Positions 8,670 through 17,567 of a stretch of DNA of 64,000 bases are shown piece after piece. The position numbers and the translations under genes were made by a program. The stretch is from positions 1,313,501 to 1,377,500 of the forward strand of contig NZ_JAJJMP010000001.1 of assembly GCF_020905415.1 (NCBI RefSeq). Direction: 5' to 3'. Position 1 is the first letter of the stretch. Each line of letters opens with the position of its first letter. Under the pieces are notes generated by a model, which was not told where the DNA came from, ran no database searches, and worked only from the letters and a program-made list of their open reading frames with translations. The stretch is from Myroides oncorhynchi (GTDB lineage: Bacteria; Bacteroidota; Bacteroidia; Flavobacteriales; Flavobacteriaceae).

Positions 8670-8771
8670 AACAATCATATTTTGAGATTAGTATAGCAAA
8701 TTAAGAAAACTAATCTTTGGATTGAATATAAATAAAGGTAGTTGTTAACTGTTGTTTATTAGGTTGTTATG

Positions 8772-9179
8772 TTATTCTGCAACGATGCCTTTTTTAGTTG
8801 TGAAAGGTAACTCCTTAATATATTTATCTCCTAAAGTATCCGCTAAGAAGGTATATGTTTTATCATATAATTTACCCCCTTGAAAGAAAGTAACCATAAA
8901 AGTATTACTCAATCTGAACACAGATTCATCTACTAATTCTACTCTAACATTTTCTTTAGGAGCAATTGACTTAAATGCATGTCTAAACTGTCCAGTACCT
9001 CGTATCTCACCATCTATTTCGCCTATCGCCTGTGATACTACTAGGATAGCTTCCATTTCTTCTTCAGAATTATTAAATAGGTATGCATACCAAGAGTCTG
9101 CTAAAAACTCTTCGCTGTATTCTTTGATAATTACTAATTCGATATTCTTTACAACTGGTATTTCTATGTCTTTTTTCAT
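8772..9179 (-). CDS. small conserved protein of unknown function
   Basis: I do not recognise a characterised family for this 135-residue protein. It is soluble, acidic, without signal peptide or membrane segment, and has the look of a single alpha/beta domain (alternating beta strands such as NIELVIIKEY and NTFMVTFFQGGKLYDKTYTF). Proteins like this occur in flavobacteria, where I recall inconsistent names, so no function is assigned. It has a well-formed -7 box with a leader of only 16 bases. The cytochrome c gene lies about 100 bases downstream on the same strand. Confidence 0.7.
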   Translation of the reverse strand: MKKDIEIPVVKNIELVIIKEYSEEFLADSWYAYLFNNSEEEMEAILVVSQAIGEIDGEIRGTGQFRHAFKSIAPKENVRVELVDESVFRLSNTFMVTFFQGGKLYDKTYTFLADTLGDKYIKELPFTTKKGIVAE

Positions 9180-9195
9180 TGTATCTATTTTGTCG

Positions 9196-9203
9196 CAAAG
9201 ATA
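9196..9203 (-). promoter_or_regulatory. -7 box for the 8772-9179 gene
   Basis: Read on the minus strand this is TATCTTTG, a perfect TAnnTTTG match, 16 bases before the start codon. No clear TTG lies at the usual distance upstream. Confidence 0.5.
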
Positions 9204-9543
9204 ATTTTTTTTGATATAAATAACGATAGGTGGATAGAAGTCCTTTTATGGCATTGTTTTTGGTTGTATATAGTTGAAAGTTAACTTCATAGTTTTAGTT
9301 TTTTTTTGGTTAAGTAGAGCTGTTCTTATATTCTAGAATAGCTCTTTTTTTATGGATTAAAATTTGTGTTGTCGTTTAACATTCTTTAGCTATCAATAGA
9401 TGTTATATGTTATAAAAGGCTAAAAATTAAGATACTTTACTGTGTTTGTTTTTTATTTAGTTAAATAAAATCAAAATAATGATGATTAAGCTGTAACAAA
9501 AAACTATAATTGATACTAATATGATAGTATTACAATTTTAGTT
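9204..9543. other. divergent intergenic region with an orphan terminator
   Basis: Contains the plus-strand hairpin terminator at 9316-9352 although no plus-strand gene precedes it here. An ATACTA-N6-TAGTAT inverted repeat (9513-9530) lies just before the ABC permease start and could be an operator. No reading frame of note. Confidence 0.5.
9316..9352 (+). terminator. orphan rho-independent terminator
   Basis: AGAGCTGTTCT pairs with AGAATAGCTCT (one mismatch) and is followed by seven T. It points in the plus direction but lies between two divergent genes, so the transcript it would end is not identified. Confidence 0.75.
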
Positions 9544-11019
9544 ATGCATAAGTTATTTGTTTTTTTAGAGAAAAGGAGGCTTGCACGTAATGGTGGTGAA
9601 CAGATGAACACACTATTAAAAGTGTTTAAGTGGTTGGCTATTGTTTACTTTGGTTTTGTCTTTTTAATGTTAGGGATTAGTGGATTCTTTGGTATAGAGA
9701 AAGCGGCTTTAGGTATGGGATCACCAATACAGGTTGTAAGTCGTTATTGGATGTACTATATGGTGGCAGAGATGGTTATGCGATTCGCCTTACAGAAGTT
9801 GCCGACTGCGAGTATAAAACCTTTGTTAGTATTACCTATTACTAGACTTAAGATAGTTAAGTTTTACATAGGTAGATCATTTGTTAGTGCATTTAATTTC
9901 GTTCAACTATTATTTATAGTACCCTTCGCAATTGTATGTCTTATGCAGGGCTATTCCATAATAGGTGTACTGGCATGGTCATTAGCTATGTATTTATGTA
10001 TCTGTACAATGCACTTTGTTAACATACTGATAGAGTCTTATAAAGCTGTATTTATTGCGGTTATAGGTGTATTCGGGTCATTAGCTGCTATTCAATATTT
10101 TGATCTATTTGATAGTACAGTATATACACAGTATTTGCTATACAGTGTATATGAATATCCTGTATTAGTACTGGCTTATGGAGGAGTCTTTACTATGGCG
10201 ATCTGGATGACTATTCATTATTATGTGAATAATATGTATATGGATGATCTACTTAAGATTAAGGTAGAAGTTGGGACTACTCAGGAGATGAAATGGCTAG
10301 ATGGATTTGGTACGTATGCGTCATTTTTAAAGAACGATGTGAGATTAATCATGCGTAATAAGCGTGCTCGTACTACAGTATTAATGAGCGTATTATTTAT
10401 GTTCTACGGATTCTTAGTACTAATACCAAATGCAGAAGGAACATACTCTAGCCTTATGTTGATATTTGTTTCTTTCTTTGTGTCAGGAGGATTTCTGATG
10501 ATGTTCGGACAGTATGTTCCTAGCTGGGATTCTTCGTATTATCCACTTATGATGACTCAGAATATCACGTATAAGAACTATCTAAAGTCTAAATGGCTAA
10601 TCATTGCTTTAGGGACAGCCGTATCAATGTTAGGAGGTTTGTTATATATCCATAAGAGTATGGATCTAGTGTATATGATTATTGCTATGGGGGTATTTAA
10701 TATTGGTATTAATGGATATATAGTACTGATGGGTGGAGCATACCTTAAGAGTCCTGTGGATCTAACAGCTAATAAGAATGTATTTGGAGATAAGAATGCT
10801 TTTAATCTTAGAGTGATGCTAATCTCGTTGCCTAAGCTTTTTTTACCTGTTATAGTATATTATGTTGGATATATGATATATGGGTTTTGGGGAGGTTTTG
10901 GAATGTTGATACTTATAGGTGTTATAGGAATGTTCTTTCAAGATCCTGCATTTAGATACATTGAGAAAATATATAAAAAAGAAAAATATAGCACGATAAA
11001 TGCTTTTAAATCAAAATAA
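9544..11019 (+). CDS. ABC transporter permease, DUF5687-like
   Basis: A 491-residue polytopic membrane protein with roughly a dozen hydrophobic segments and a charged central loop around residues 230-265 (DDLLKIKVEVGTTQEMKW). The architecture and the adjacent ATPase fit the DUF5687 group of Bacteroidota ABC permeases, whose substrate is unknown. The first ATG is followed 60 bases later by another (MNTLLKVF); I keep the longer form because the MHKLFVFLEKRR start resembles the amphipathic N-terminus usual in this group. The stop codon is separated by one base from the ATPase start, so translation is probably coupled. Confidence 0.8.
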   Translation: MHKLFVFLEKRRLARNGGEQMNTLLKVFKWLAIVYFGFVFLMLGISGFFGIEKAALGMGSPIQVVSRYWMYYMVAEMVMRFALQKLPTASIKPLLVLPITRLKIVKFYIGRSFVSAFNFVQLLFIVPFAIVCLMQGYSIIGVLAWSLAMYLCICTMHFVNILIESYKAVFIAVIGVFGSLAAIQYFDLFDSTVYTQYLLYSVYEYPVLVLAYGGVFTMAIWMTIHYYVNNMYMDDLLKIKVEVGTTQEMKWLDGFGTYASFLKNDVRLIMRNKRARTTVLMSVLFMFYGFLVLIPNAEGTYSSLMLIFVSFFVSGGFLMMFGQYVPSWDSSYYPLMMTQNITYKNYLKSKWLIIALGTAVSMLGGLLYIHKSMDLVYMIIAMGVFNIGINGYIVLMGGAYLKSPVDLTANKNVFGDKNAFNLRVMLISLPKLFLPVIVYYVGYMIYGFWGGFGMLILIGVIGMFFQDPAFRYIEKIYKKEKYSTINAFKSK

Positions 11020-11020
11020 T

Positions 11021-11716
11021 ATGGTAGTAGTAAACAATTTAGTAAAGTCATATGGCGAACAGACTGTTTTAGACATTCCTTCATTAGAGATTAAGAAAGG
11101 ACAGAGTATAGGGCTAGTAGGTAATAATGGTGCAGGTAAAACTACTTTCTTTAGCTTATTACTTGATTTGATTCAACCTACTAGAGGAAGTATCGCTATA
11201 AAAGGAGTGGTAGTGAATGAGAGTGAAGAATGGAAGAAGTGCACAGGTTCTTTCTTTGATGATTCATTTTTGATTGGTTATTTAACGCCTGAAGAATACT
11301 TTTATTTTGTTGGTGAGTTAAGAGGAATGACTCGTGAGGATGTTGTAAACTACTTAAAGGCGAATGAAGGATTTTTTAATGGAGAGGTTTTGAATCAACG
11401 CAAATACTTACGTGACTTTTCAAAAGGGAATCAAAAGAAGGTTGGTATTATCGCAGCATTTATGGGTAAACCTGAGCTGGTTATTTTAGATGAACCATTT
11501 GCTAATCTAGATCCTACTACACAACTTAGATTAAAAGAATTAGTGAAACAAAACATGCAGAGTAGAGAAGTAACGATTATCATCTCTAGCCATGATTTGC
11601 AGCATACATTTGAGGTTTCAGATCGCATTATCGCTTTAGAAAAAGGGCAAGTAATGAAGGATGTATTGACAGAAGAAATAACATTTGAGGCATTGGAAGA
11701 GATCTTCCAAGTCTAG
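11021..11716 (+). CDS. ABC transporter ATP-binding protein
   Basis: Cytoplasmic ATPase subunit that should power the permease encoded immediately upstream. It has Walker A GNNGAGKTT near residue 35, a degenerate signature FSKGNQKK, Walker B LVILDEPF, the D-loop region NLDP and the switch His in SSHD. The ATG at 11021 is taken as start (MVVVNNLVKSYGEQ), directly after the permease stop; an in-frame ATG at 11000 would add seven residues overlapping the permease. About 231 residues is normal for a single-domain exporter ATPase. The pair is followed by a strong terminator, so it forms a complete two-gene unit. Confidence 0.92.
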   Translation: MVVVNNLVKSYGEQTVLDIPSLEIKKGQSIGLVGNNGAGKTTFFSLLLDLIQPTRGSIAIKGVVVNESEEWKKCTGSFFDDSFLIGYLTPEEYFYFVGELRGMTREDVVNYLKANEGFFNGEVLNQRKYLRDFSKGNQKKVGIIAAFMGKPELVILDEPFANLDPTTQLRLKELVKQNMQSREVTIIISSHDLQHTFEVSDRIIALEKGQVMKDVLTEEITFEALEEIFQV

Positions 11717-11790
11717 AAAATATTGTTCACATACAGACAATTTTATTTTGTCTTGATGGAATAATGATTAGAATTGATTAGTTATAGTAG

Positions 11791-11823
11791 CTCTAGTAGA
11801 ATTTATTTCTACTAGAGTTTTTT
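11791..11823 (+). terminator. rho-independent terminator after the ABC operon
   Basis: CTCTAGTAGAA (11791-11801) pairs with TTCTACTAGAG (11807-11817) around a 5-base loop and is followed by six T. Confidence 0.92.
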
Positions 11824-12051
11824 GTTTCTAGTTCAGAAGAGAATGTTGCGATTGAGTGAAGTAATTTATGTAGGTTTGGACAGGGTAGATTTGTTTACTT
11901 ATTAGTAATAGATTGCATAGTAGTTGGTTAGCTGTTTAACTACTTCTCAAGTATTAAAAAAACTTTCTGAGTACTGTGAGCTATTTCTAAAAAAGTAATG
12001 TATTTTTACATACTAAAAATAAAAAATAGTAGTTTTTAAGTAAAGTTCATT
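11824..12051. other. gene-free spacer before sprE/porW
   Basis: AT-rich sequence with no convincing gene. I could not find a full TTG/TAnnTTTG promoter, although transcription of the next operon should start here. Confidence 0.45.
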
Positions 12052-14703
12052 GTGTTGAATACTAATATAAAATATATAATCTTTTTAGTGATACTACTGT
12101 TAGTAGGCGCTTGTTCTGTTAAACAGGATAGGTTGATTAATAGGGGGTATCACGCGATGACGACTAGATATAATATCTTATATAATGGCGAATTAGCATA
12201 CGATGAGGCATTAGTGTCCTTAAAGAATGATTATTTTGATAATTTTTGGGAGATATTGCCTGTTGAACGGATTGATATTAAGATTGATTCTACAAGAGAG
12301 TTTGATAGAGGTCGATCATTAGAGTCAAAGAAGGGGTCCATACTTGAGAATGTACAATTAGATGGTTCTAATTTAGGAGGAAATGGCAATCAAGAAGAAG
12401 CTGGATTTAGACGAGCTGAAGACAAAGCAGCTAAAGCTATTCAAAAGCACTCTATGTATATCAAGGGACGTGAACGCAACTTTCAGATTGATGATGCATA
12501 TCTAATGCTTGGGCAGGCTAGATATTATGATGGACGATTTGTCCCAGCTTTAGAAGCGTTTAATTATATCCTTTATAAGTATCCAGATGGCAGTCTTATT
12601 AATGATGCTATTATATGGCGTGAAAAAACGAATGTTCGCTTAACATACGATGATATTGCGATAAAGAATTTAAAATTACTTTTGAGAGATAAAGCATTAG
12701 TGTTAAAAAAACAACAGATAGCGGATGCCAATGCTACTTTAGCACAAGCGTATATTAATATAGAAGAGTATCAGGAAGCCATAACACCTCTGAAAAACGC
12801 AATTGAAGCCACTCGTGATCAAGAGGAAAGAGCTCGCTATACGTTTATCTTAGGGCAACTTTATAGTAAAGTAGGACAAAAAGATAAGGCTAATCATGCT
12901 TTTACAGAAGTAATAGAAATGAATAGAAAAAGTCCTAGATCTTATGTTATACAATCTCATGCTCAACAATATGGACTTGCGCCAGAAGCTGCAAAGGACT
13001 CTGTAGCTTTTTTAAAAAAGTATAAGAAACTTATAAAAGATAGGGAAAATAGAGCATACTTAGACGTACTTCACCGTCAGGTAGGGCTATTCTATGAAGG
13101 AAATGGAAATACTAAAGAAGCTTTAAAATCTCTTAAGCGAGCAGTAAAACTTAGCAAAGGAGATAAACAACTTAAATCACAGAATTATTTAAGTATAGCT
13201 GAGATATATTTTAATGAGGCTGGATATGCTTTAGCTGGGCAGTATTATGATAGTGTGCTGTCAATCATGCCTGAGAAAGCTAAAGAACGCTTTAGAATCA
13301 CTAAACGACGTGATGCTCTACGTGATGTGGTGGCATTTGAGAAAGTAGCGCATATTAATGATAGTATTCTTCGCTTAGTAGCTATGGATGAAAGTATGCG
13401 TATAGCTTATTTTCAAAAATATGTGGATGATTTGAAGATAGAAGATTTCAGAAAAACACAAGTTAATCTAAAAGGTAAAAAAGCAGGGAATTTAAATTTC
13501 TTTAATACAGTTAATTTTGGTTCTATTATCGATAGCGCTTATAGTGTTAACACCTCTAATAATGGAGGAAATAGTACATTCTATTTTTATTCAAATCAAG
13601 CATCTTCATTAGGTAAAGTAGAGTTTCAAAGAAGGTGGGGTAATAGACCTTTAGTCGATAATTGGCGTTGGGCAAGCGATATTCAAGAGGCACTGAATAA
13701 TGCAAATGCTTCAAGTACAACTACAAGTACTCCCAATACAAGTAACACAAGCACTCCGACTAATTTTAATGATGCTCGATATGATATAAATGAATATATC
13801 AATAAAATTCCAGTAGATGAATTAGAGATAGCGTCTTTGAAAAAAGATAGAGATTTCGCTTATTTCCAATTGGGTTCGATGTATGCAGATCGCTTTAAGA
13901 AATATGATTTGGCAAGTAGTAGATTAGAGTCATTATTGACATTCGATCCAGCTGAGCGATTAATCTTGCCAAGTATGTATAAGTTATATAAGGTTTATTT
14001 AGAGATAGATATGATTAAAGCTATGGCGATGAAAGATAGTATAATTAATCAGTATCCAAATTCTAGATATGCAAAATTACTTCTAAATATTTCTAGGGAT
14101 AAAATAGATGATTTGTCTCCAGAGCAAATTTATTCGCAAGTGTATAAGATGTATGCAGAAGGAGGTGATTATAACAAAGTGCTTAATGCTATTGACAGTG
14201 CTTTAGAACGTTTTGATGACGAAGGGTATGTTAGTAAATTAGAATTGCTAAAAGCACATGTAATAGGAAAACTAAGGGGGATTTCTGCATATAAGGAAGC
14301 TCTTAATTTCGTTGCCTTGACCTATAGCTCATCACGTGAAGGAAAAGAAGCAGAACAGTTGTTAAAGACAACAATTCCTCAGTTGGAAGGTAGGAGTTTT
14401 ACGCAAGGAGACGGTAAGAGTTGGAAAGTAGTTGTCTTGATTAATAATAAACAAAGTTCTGAAAATCAGTATTTAAGTCGTAGTTTAGTGACTTTTGCTA
14501 GCAATAATAGCAGTAAGGGCATTAAGTATTCTGAAGATATGTATTTAGGTGATAGTGAGTTTTTTGTTTTGCATGGGTTTAAGTCAAAAACAGAGGCTGA
14601 TAGTGTAGTTCATAGTATAGAAAACAATGCTAAGACAATAAGTGTAGAGAATTATATTCTTGTTCAGATTAAGAAAAACTGGGAGGAATATCTGACACAG
14701 TAA
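12052..14703 (+). CDS. sprE: SprE/PorW-type TPR lipoprotein of gliding/type IX secretion
   Basis: An 883-residue lipoprotein. The N-terminus has a hydrophobic segment ending LLLVGAC, so Cys21 is the likely lipidation site. The early block RYNILYNGELAYDEAL followed by NFWEILPVERI is what I recognise from SprE of gliding flavobacteria and PorW of Porphyromonas. Tetratricopeptide-like helical repeats fill about residues 140-430 and 590-760; a Ser/Thr/Asn-rich linker lies near residues 555-575. SprE is needed for type IX secretion and gliding in F. johnsoniae (family knowledge). The start is GTG, with TTG one codon later; no in-frame ATG is available after the upstream stop at 12037. It heads a run that includes bactofilin and atpZ. 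Confidence 0.88.
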   Translation: MLNTNIKYIIFLVILLLVGACSVKQDRLINRGYHAMTTRYNILYNGELAYDEALVSLKNDYFDNFWEILPVERIDIKIDSTREFDRGRSLESKKGSILENVQLDGSNLGGNGNQEEAGFRRAEDKAAKAIQKHSMYIKGRERNFQIDDAYLMLGQARYYDGRFVPALEAFNYILYKYPDGSLINDAIIWREKTNVRLTYDDIAIKNLKLLLRDKALVLKKQQIADANATLAQAYINIEEYQEAITPLKNAIEATRDQEERARYTFILGQLYSKVGQKDKANHAFTEVIEMNRKSPRSYVIQSHAQQYGLAPEAAKDSVAFLKKYKKLIKDRENRAYLDVLHRQVGLFYEGNGNTKEALKSLKRAVKLSKGDKQLKSQNYLSIAEIYFNEAGYALAGQYYDSVLSIMPEKAKERFRITKRRDALRDVVAFEKVAHINDSILRLVAMDESMRIAYFQKYVDDLKIEDFRKTQVNLKGKKAGNLNFFNTVNFGSIIDSAYSVNTSNNGGNSTFYFYSNQASSLGKVEFQRRWGNRPLVDNWRWASDIQEALNNANASSTTTSTPNTSNTSTPTNFNDARYDINEYINKIPVDELEIASLKKDRDFAYFQLGSMYADRFKKYDLASSRLESLLTFDPAERLILPSMYKLYKVYLEIDMIKAMAMKDSIINQYPNSRYAKLLLNISRDKIDDLSPEQIYSQVYKMYAEGGDYNKVLNAIDSALERFDDEGYVSKLELLKAHVIGKLRGISAYKEALNFVALTYSSSREGKEAEQLLKTTIPQLEGRSFTQGDGKSWKVVVLINNKQSSENQYLSRSLVTFASNNSSKGIKYSEDMYLGDSEFFVLHGFKSKTEADSVVHSIENNAKTISVENYILVQIKKNWEEYLTQ

Positions 14704-14737
14704 AATAGAAATACGGTTGAAAAAAAAAATAAGATTT

Positions 14738-15133
14738 ATGTTCCAAAAAACTAAAACAAACGGACCTATCGATCAGTTAGGTAAAACGAATAGAATTATT
14801 GAGGCTACAATAATTCGAGGAGATATCGAGGCATTATCTGACATACGTTTAGATGGTGAATTACATGGCAACTTAAAAGTAAAAGGTAAAGTAGTAGTAG
14901 GACCTCAAGCAAAAATATTGGGTAATGTGGAGTGTGAGAATGCTGATATAGAAGGTTTTGTTGAAGGGGCGTTAAATGTGAAAGACTTACTACATGTAAA
15001 GGAGACTGCTACTATTAAAGGAGACTTATTAGTAGGACGCTTATCTGTAGTGCCTGGTGCTAAAATACAAGTTAAATGCGATATGGTGATAGGAGGTGAT
15101 ACATCAGCGAACTCGGATAAAAAGAATAAATAG
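14738..15133 (+). CDS. bactofilin family protein
   Basis: Cytoskeletal polymer-forming protein (DUF583). After a short N-terminal tail, residues 15-115 form the repetitive right-handed beta-helix, visible as periodic hydrophobic/Gly turns such as LDGELHGNLKVKGKVVVG, AKILGNVECENADIEG and TATIKGDLLVG. Bactofilins assemble into filaments without nucleotide and help position envelope enzymes. I start at ATG 14738 (MFQKTKTNG), which matches other flavobacterial bactofilins; a TTG at 14717 would add a Lys-rich heptapeptide. It lies 34 bases after sprE and just before atpZ, a flavobacterial arrangement. Confidence 0.9.
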   Translation: MFQKTKTNGPIDQLGKTNRIIEATIIRGDIEALSDIRLDGELHGNLKVKGKVVVGPQAKILGNVECENADIEGFVEGALNVKDLLHVKETATIKGDLLVGRLSVVPGAKIQVKCDMVIGGDTSANSDKKNK

Positions 15134-15139
15134 TCTAAA

Positions 15140-15355
15140 GTGAGTAAAAATTCTAGACCTAATCGTTGGTTGAGCCTAATAAACATCCCTATACAAATGG
15201 GGGTTATTATATATTTATTTCACTTATTAGGAACTTGGTTAGATAATAAATACAATTTAGCGGATGGATTAGCAAATAAAATTTGTACGTTACTAGGAGT
15301 AGGATTAGCTTTGTACCAAGTTATAAAACAAGTGAATCAATTAAATAAGGATTAA
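15140..15355 (+). CDS. atpZ: AtpZ/AtpI family protein
   Basis: A 71-residue membrane protein with two hydrophobic helices (about residues 13-32 and 43-61), joined by a short loop GTWLDNKYN in which the conserved GxWLD motif of AtpZ/AtpI is visible. Such proteins lie just ahead of ATP synthase operons and are proposed to help c-ring assembly or Mg uptake. The start is GTG, six bases after the bactofilin stop; the next ATG would remove most of the first helix. Its stop overlaps the next gene by one base (TAATG), implying translational coupling. Confidence 0.88.
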   Translation: MSKNSRPNRWLSLINIPIQMGVIIYLFHLLGTWLDNKYNLADGLANKICTLLGVGLALYQVIKQVNQLNKD

Positions 15356-15753
15356 TGGATAAAGGAACATTAGGTCTAGGACTAAAATTAGTAGGTGTAC
15401 TAGCTATAACATTTGCATTACATTTCGCACTTTTTGCATTTACTGACTTTGGTCAGTCATTTGTAGAATTAGGGTACTCACTAACTGGATTTTATAGTTT
15501 TGAGTTTCTTTTTACAATAGGAATATTGTTTGCGATGGAAGGTATGAAAACAAGTATGCCTAATAGTTTAGGATATGTTTTTTTAGGTTTTATAACAGTC
15601 CGTTTATTAGCAAGTTATTTATTTGTAAGAGCTGGCTTAGATAGTGAGAAGGTTGACGAATTGTTTAAGTATAATTTTCTATTAGTCGTGATGATTTATT
15701 TAGGAGGAGATGCTTTTATAGCATATCATGTTTTAAATAAAAAAGAAAAGTAA
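15355..15753 (+). CDS. small four-helix membrane protein before atpB
   Basis: 132 residues with four predicted membrane helices (about 9-28, 41-61, 70-90 and 100-121). I do not know a characterised function; proteins of this size and position between atpZ and atpB are common in flavobacteria and I believe they are grouped as DUF6168. Its ATG overlaps the atpZ stop by one base. The conserved location ahead of atpB suggests a role in assembly of the membrane part of ATP synthase, but that is inference only. Confidence 0.72.
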   Translation: MDKGTLGLGLKLVGVLAITFALHFALFAFTDFGQSFVELGYSLTGFYSFEFLFTIGILFAMEGMKTSMPNSLGYVFLGFITVRLLASYLFVRAGLDSEKVDELFKYNFLLVVMIYLGGDAFIAYHVLNKKEK

Positions 15754-15936
15754 AAGGTGTTATTTGAACATATACACAATGCTATTTAACTCTTTTTTTG
15801 TATTGTCAATATTAACGTGACTACTAAATAAAAATGGATATATCTGTATAAGATAGTCTTGATTAGTAAATAAATACACTGTAATAGTTGTAATAATTCA
15901 AATTTAAAGAGTGTATAAGGGAACATTATAAAAAAA

Positions 15937-15981
15937 AGTTTCATAAGAAACTATGATTGTCTAAGATTTATTGTAGTTTTG
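15937..15981 (+). promoter_or_regulatory. atp operon promoter -7 box and upstream palindrome
   Basis: TAGTTTTG (15974-15981) is a perfect -7 box 41 bases before the atpB start. A perfect AGTTTC-ATAA-GAAACT inverted repeat (15937-15952) ends 21 bases upstream of it, covering the -33 region, and may be an operator. The only TTG nearby (15957) has a short 14-base spacer. The rest of the 15754-16022 gap shows nothing else. Confidence 0.5.
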
Positions 15982-16022
15982 CACAAAATTTTAAGAACCA
16001 TAAATATTCAAGAAGTTAAGGT

Positions 16023-17219
16023 ATGGTGACTCTGAAGAAATCACTGAATTTATTAGCAGCTGTAATTTTTACAGCATCGTCGGTATTTTCGTACGCACAA
16101 AGTAATGCTCAAACCCTTGGAGATTCTATCCAGGAGACTGAGCAGTCAATTGAAAACACAGTAGCTTCTGCAGGACATGCAGATCATGAAGCGGTAGTTG
16201 AACCTGTAGAAGGTGAGAAATCACAAGCTGAAAAAGTGCAAGAGCATATCACGCACCACTTAGCAGATGATTATTCATTCATCTTTTTCTCAGATGAGGC
16301 TACTGGTAAACACTACGGTTTTTCATTGCCAGTTATTTTAATAGACAATGGTCTTAAATTATTTATGTCATCTGAGTTTAACTATGGGGAGAACGTAGTT
16401 GAGAAAGACGGACAAAACTACAAGTTATATCACGGTAAGATATACAAAACGGATGCTGCAGGTACTATCGAGTACGATGCAAATCATCACCCAACAAATG
16501 AGAAACCACTAGATTTCTCTATTACTAAGAATGTAGCATCATTATTCTTTACTACATTTTTATTATTCATCATGTTCTTAGGGTTAGCTAAGACATACAA
16601 AAAGGGACCAAATAACCTTCCAAAAGGTTTTGCTAGAGCTTTAGAGCCTATGGTCATTTATGTACGTGATGAGATGGCAGTTCCGAATATCGGAAAAGAC
16701 AAGTACAAAAAGTTTATGCCATACTTATTATCAGTATTCTTTTTGATTTTCTTATTGAATTTATTGGGATTAACTCCACTTGGATTTAACGTTACTGGAA
16801 GTATTTCGGTGACTGCTTGTTTAGCAATCTTCACATTTATAATCACACAGTTTTCTGCAAATAAAGATTATTGGAAACACATGTTCTGGATGCCAGGTGT
16901 GCCAGTACCAATGAAAATTATGTTAGCACCTATCGAAGTGTTAGGAGCTATAATCAAACCATTCTCATTAATGGTTCGTTTATTCGCTAACATTATCGCA
17001 GGTCACTCAGTAGTATTTGGACTTATCGCTATCATCTTTGTAATGAAAGAAGCTTTAGGAACAGGTGGTGCAATCGGAGTAGGATTCTTCTTATCAACGT
17101 TCTTAGTTTTATTGGAGATATTAGTTGCGTTCTTACAGGCGTTTATCTTCACAATGTTGTCTTCTCTGTTTATCGGAATGGCAGTTGCTGAACATGAACA
17201 TGATGAAGCACATCACTAG
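16023..17219 (+). CDS. atpB: ATP synthase F0 subunit a
   Basis: Membrane stator subunit that forms the proton half-channels against the c-ring. At 398 residues it is much longer than E. coli subunit a (271). The extra part is N-terminal: a signal-peptide-like start (LLAAVIFTASSVFSYAQ), then an acidic periplasmic segment of about 100 residues. The usual domain follows from about residue 165 with LGLTPLGFNVTGSISVT and the block LMVRLFANIIAGH containing the essential Arg. A His-rich tail HEHDEAHH ends the protein. The extension is known in Bacteroidota. First gene of atpBEFHAG. Confidence 0.95.
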   Translation: MVTLKKSLNLLAAVIFTASSVFSYAQSNAQTLGDSIQETEQSIENTVASAGHADHEAVVEPVEGEKSQAEKVQEHITHHLADDYSFIFFSDEATGKHYGFSLPVILIDNGLKLFMSSEFNYGENVVEKDGQNYKLYHGKIYKTDAAGTIEYDANHHPTNEKPLDFSITKNVASLFFTTFLLFIMFLGLAKTYKKGPNNLPKGFARALEPMVIYVRDEMAVPNIGKDKYKKFMPYLLSVFFLIFLLNLLGLTPLGFNVTGSISVTACLAIFTFIITQFSANKDYWKHMFWMPGVPVPMKIMLAPIEVLGAIIKPFSLMVRLFANIIAGHSVVFGLIAIIFVMKEALGTGGAIGVGFFLSTFLVLLEILVAFLQAFIFTMLSSLFIGMAVAEHEHDEAHH

Positions 17220-17274
17220 GATAATTAAGTATTAGAAAAAAGTAAAATTTGTTTAATTAATATATACAATCATT

Positions 17275-17472
17275 ATGACAATCCCAACTATTATTGGTGC
17301 AGGTCTTATCGTAATCGGAGCTGGTTACGGTTTAGGTAAAATTGGTTCTTCTGCAATGGACGCTATCGCTCGTCAACCAGAAGCTGCTGGAAAAATCCAA
17401 ACTGCAATGATTATCATTGGTGCGTTATTGGAAGGTTTAGCATTCGGTGCTTTAATCTTAGGAAATAACTAA
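17275..17472 (+). CDS. atpE: ATP synthase F0 subunit c
   Basis: A 65-residue proteolipid of two helices that forms the rotating ring. The polar loop ARQPEAAGK is at residues 32-40, and the ion-binding carboxylate is Glu53 in GALLEGLAFG. I do not see the Gln/Ser ligands usual in sodium-binding c subunits, so proton coupling is more likely. Gap to atpB 55 bases. A long intercistronic hairpin follows, which could raise c-subunit yield relative to the others. Confidence 0.96.
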   Translation: MTIPTIIGAGLIVIGAGYGLGKIGSSAMDAIARQPEAAGKIQTAMIIIGALLEGLAFGALILGNN

Positions 17473-17489
17473 TCCAAGAAAAGTAAAAA

Positions 17490-17524
17490 AAGTTTATCTG
17501 CAACGGTTGGTTGCAGGTAAACTT
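17490..17524 (+). other. intercistronic hairpin atpE-atpF
   Basis: AAGTTTATCTGCAAC (17490-17504) pairs with GTTGCAGGTAAACTT (17510-17524), one mismatch, 5-base loop. No T-run follows, so it is more likely an mRNA processing or stabilising element than a terminator. Confidence 0.75.
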
Positions 17525-17567
17525 CTTAATTAAACAACATAGGTATTAAAAAGTATAATTTTATATA

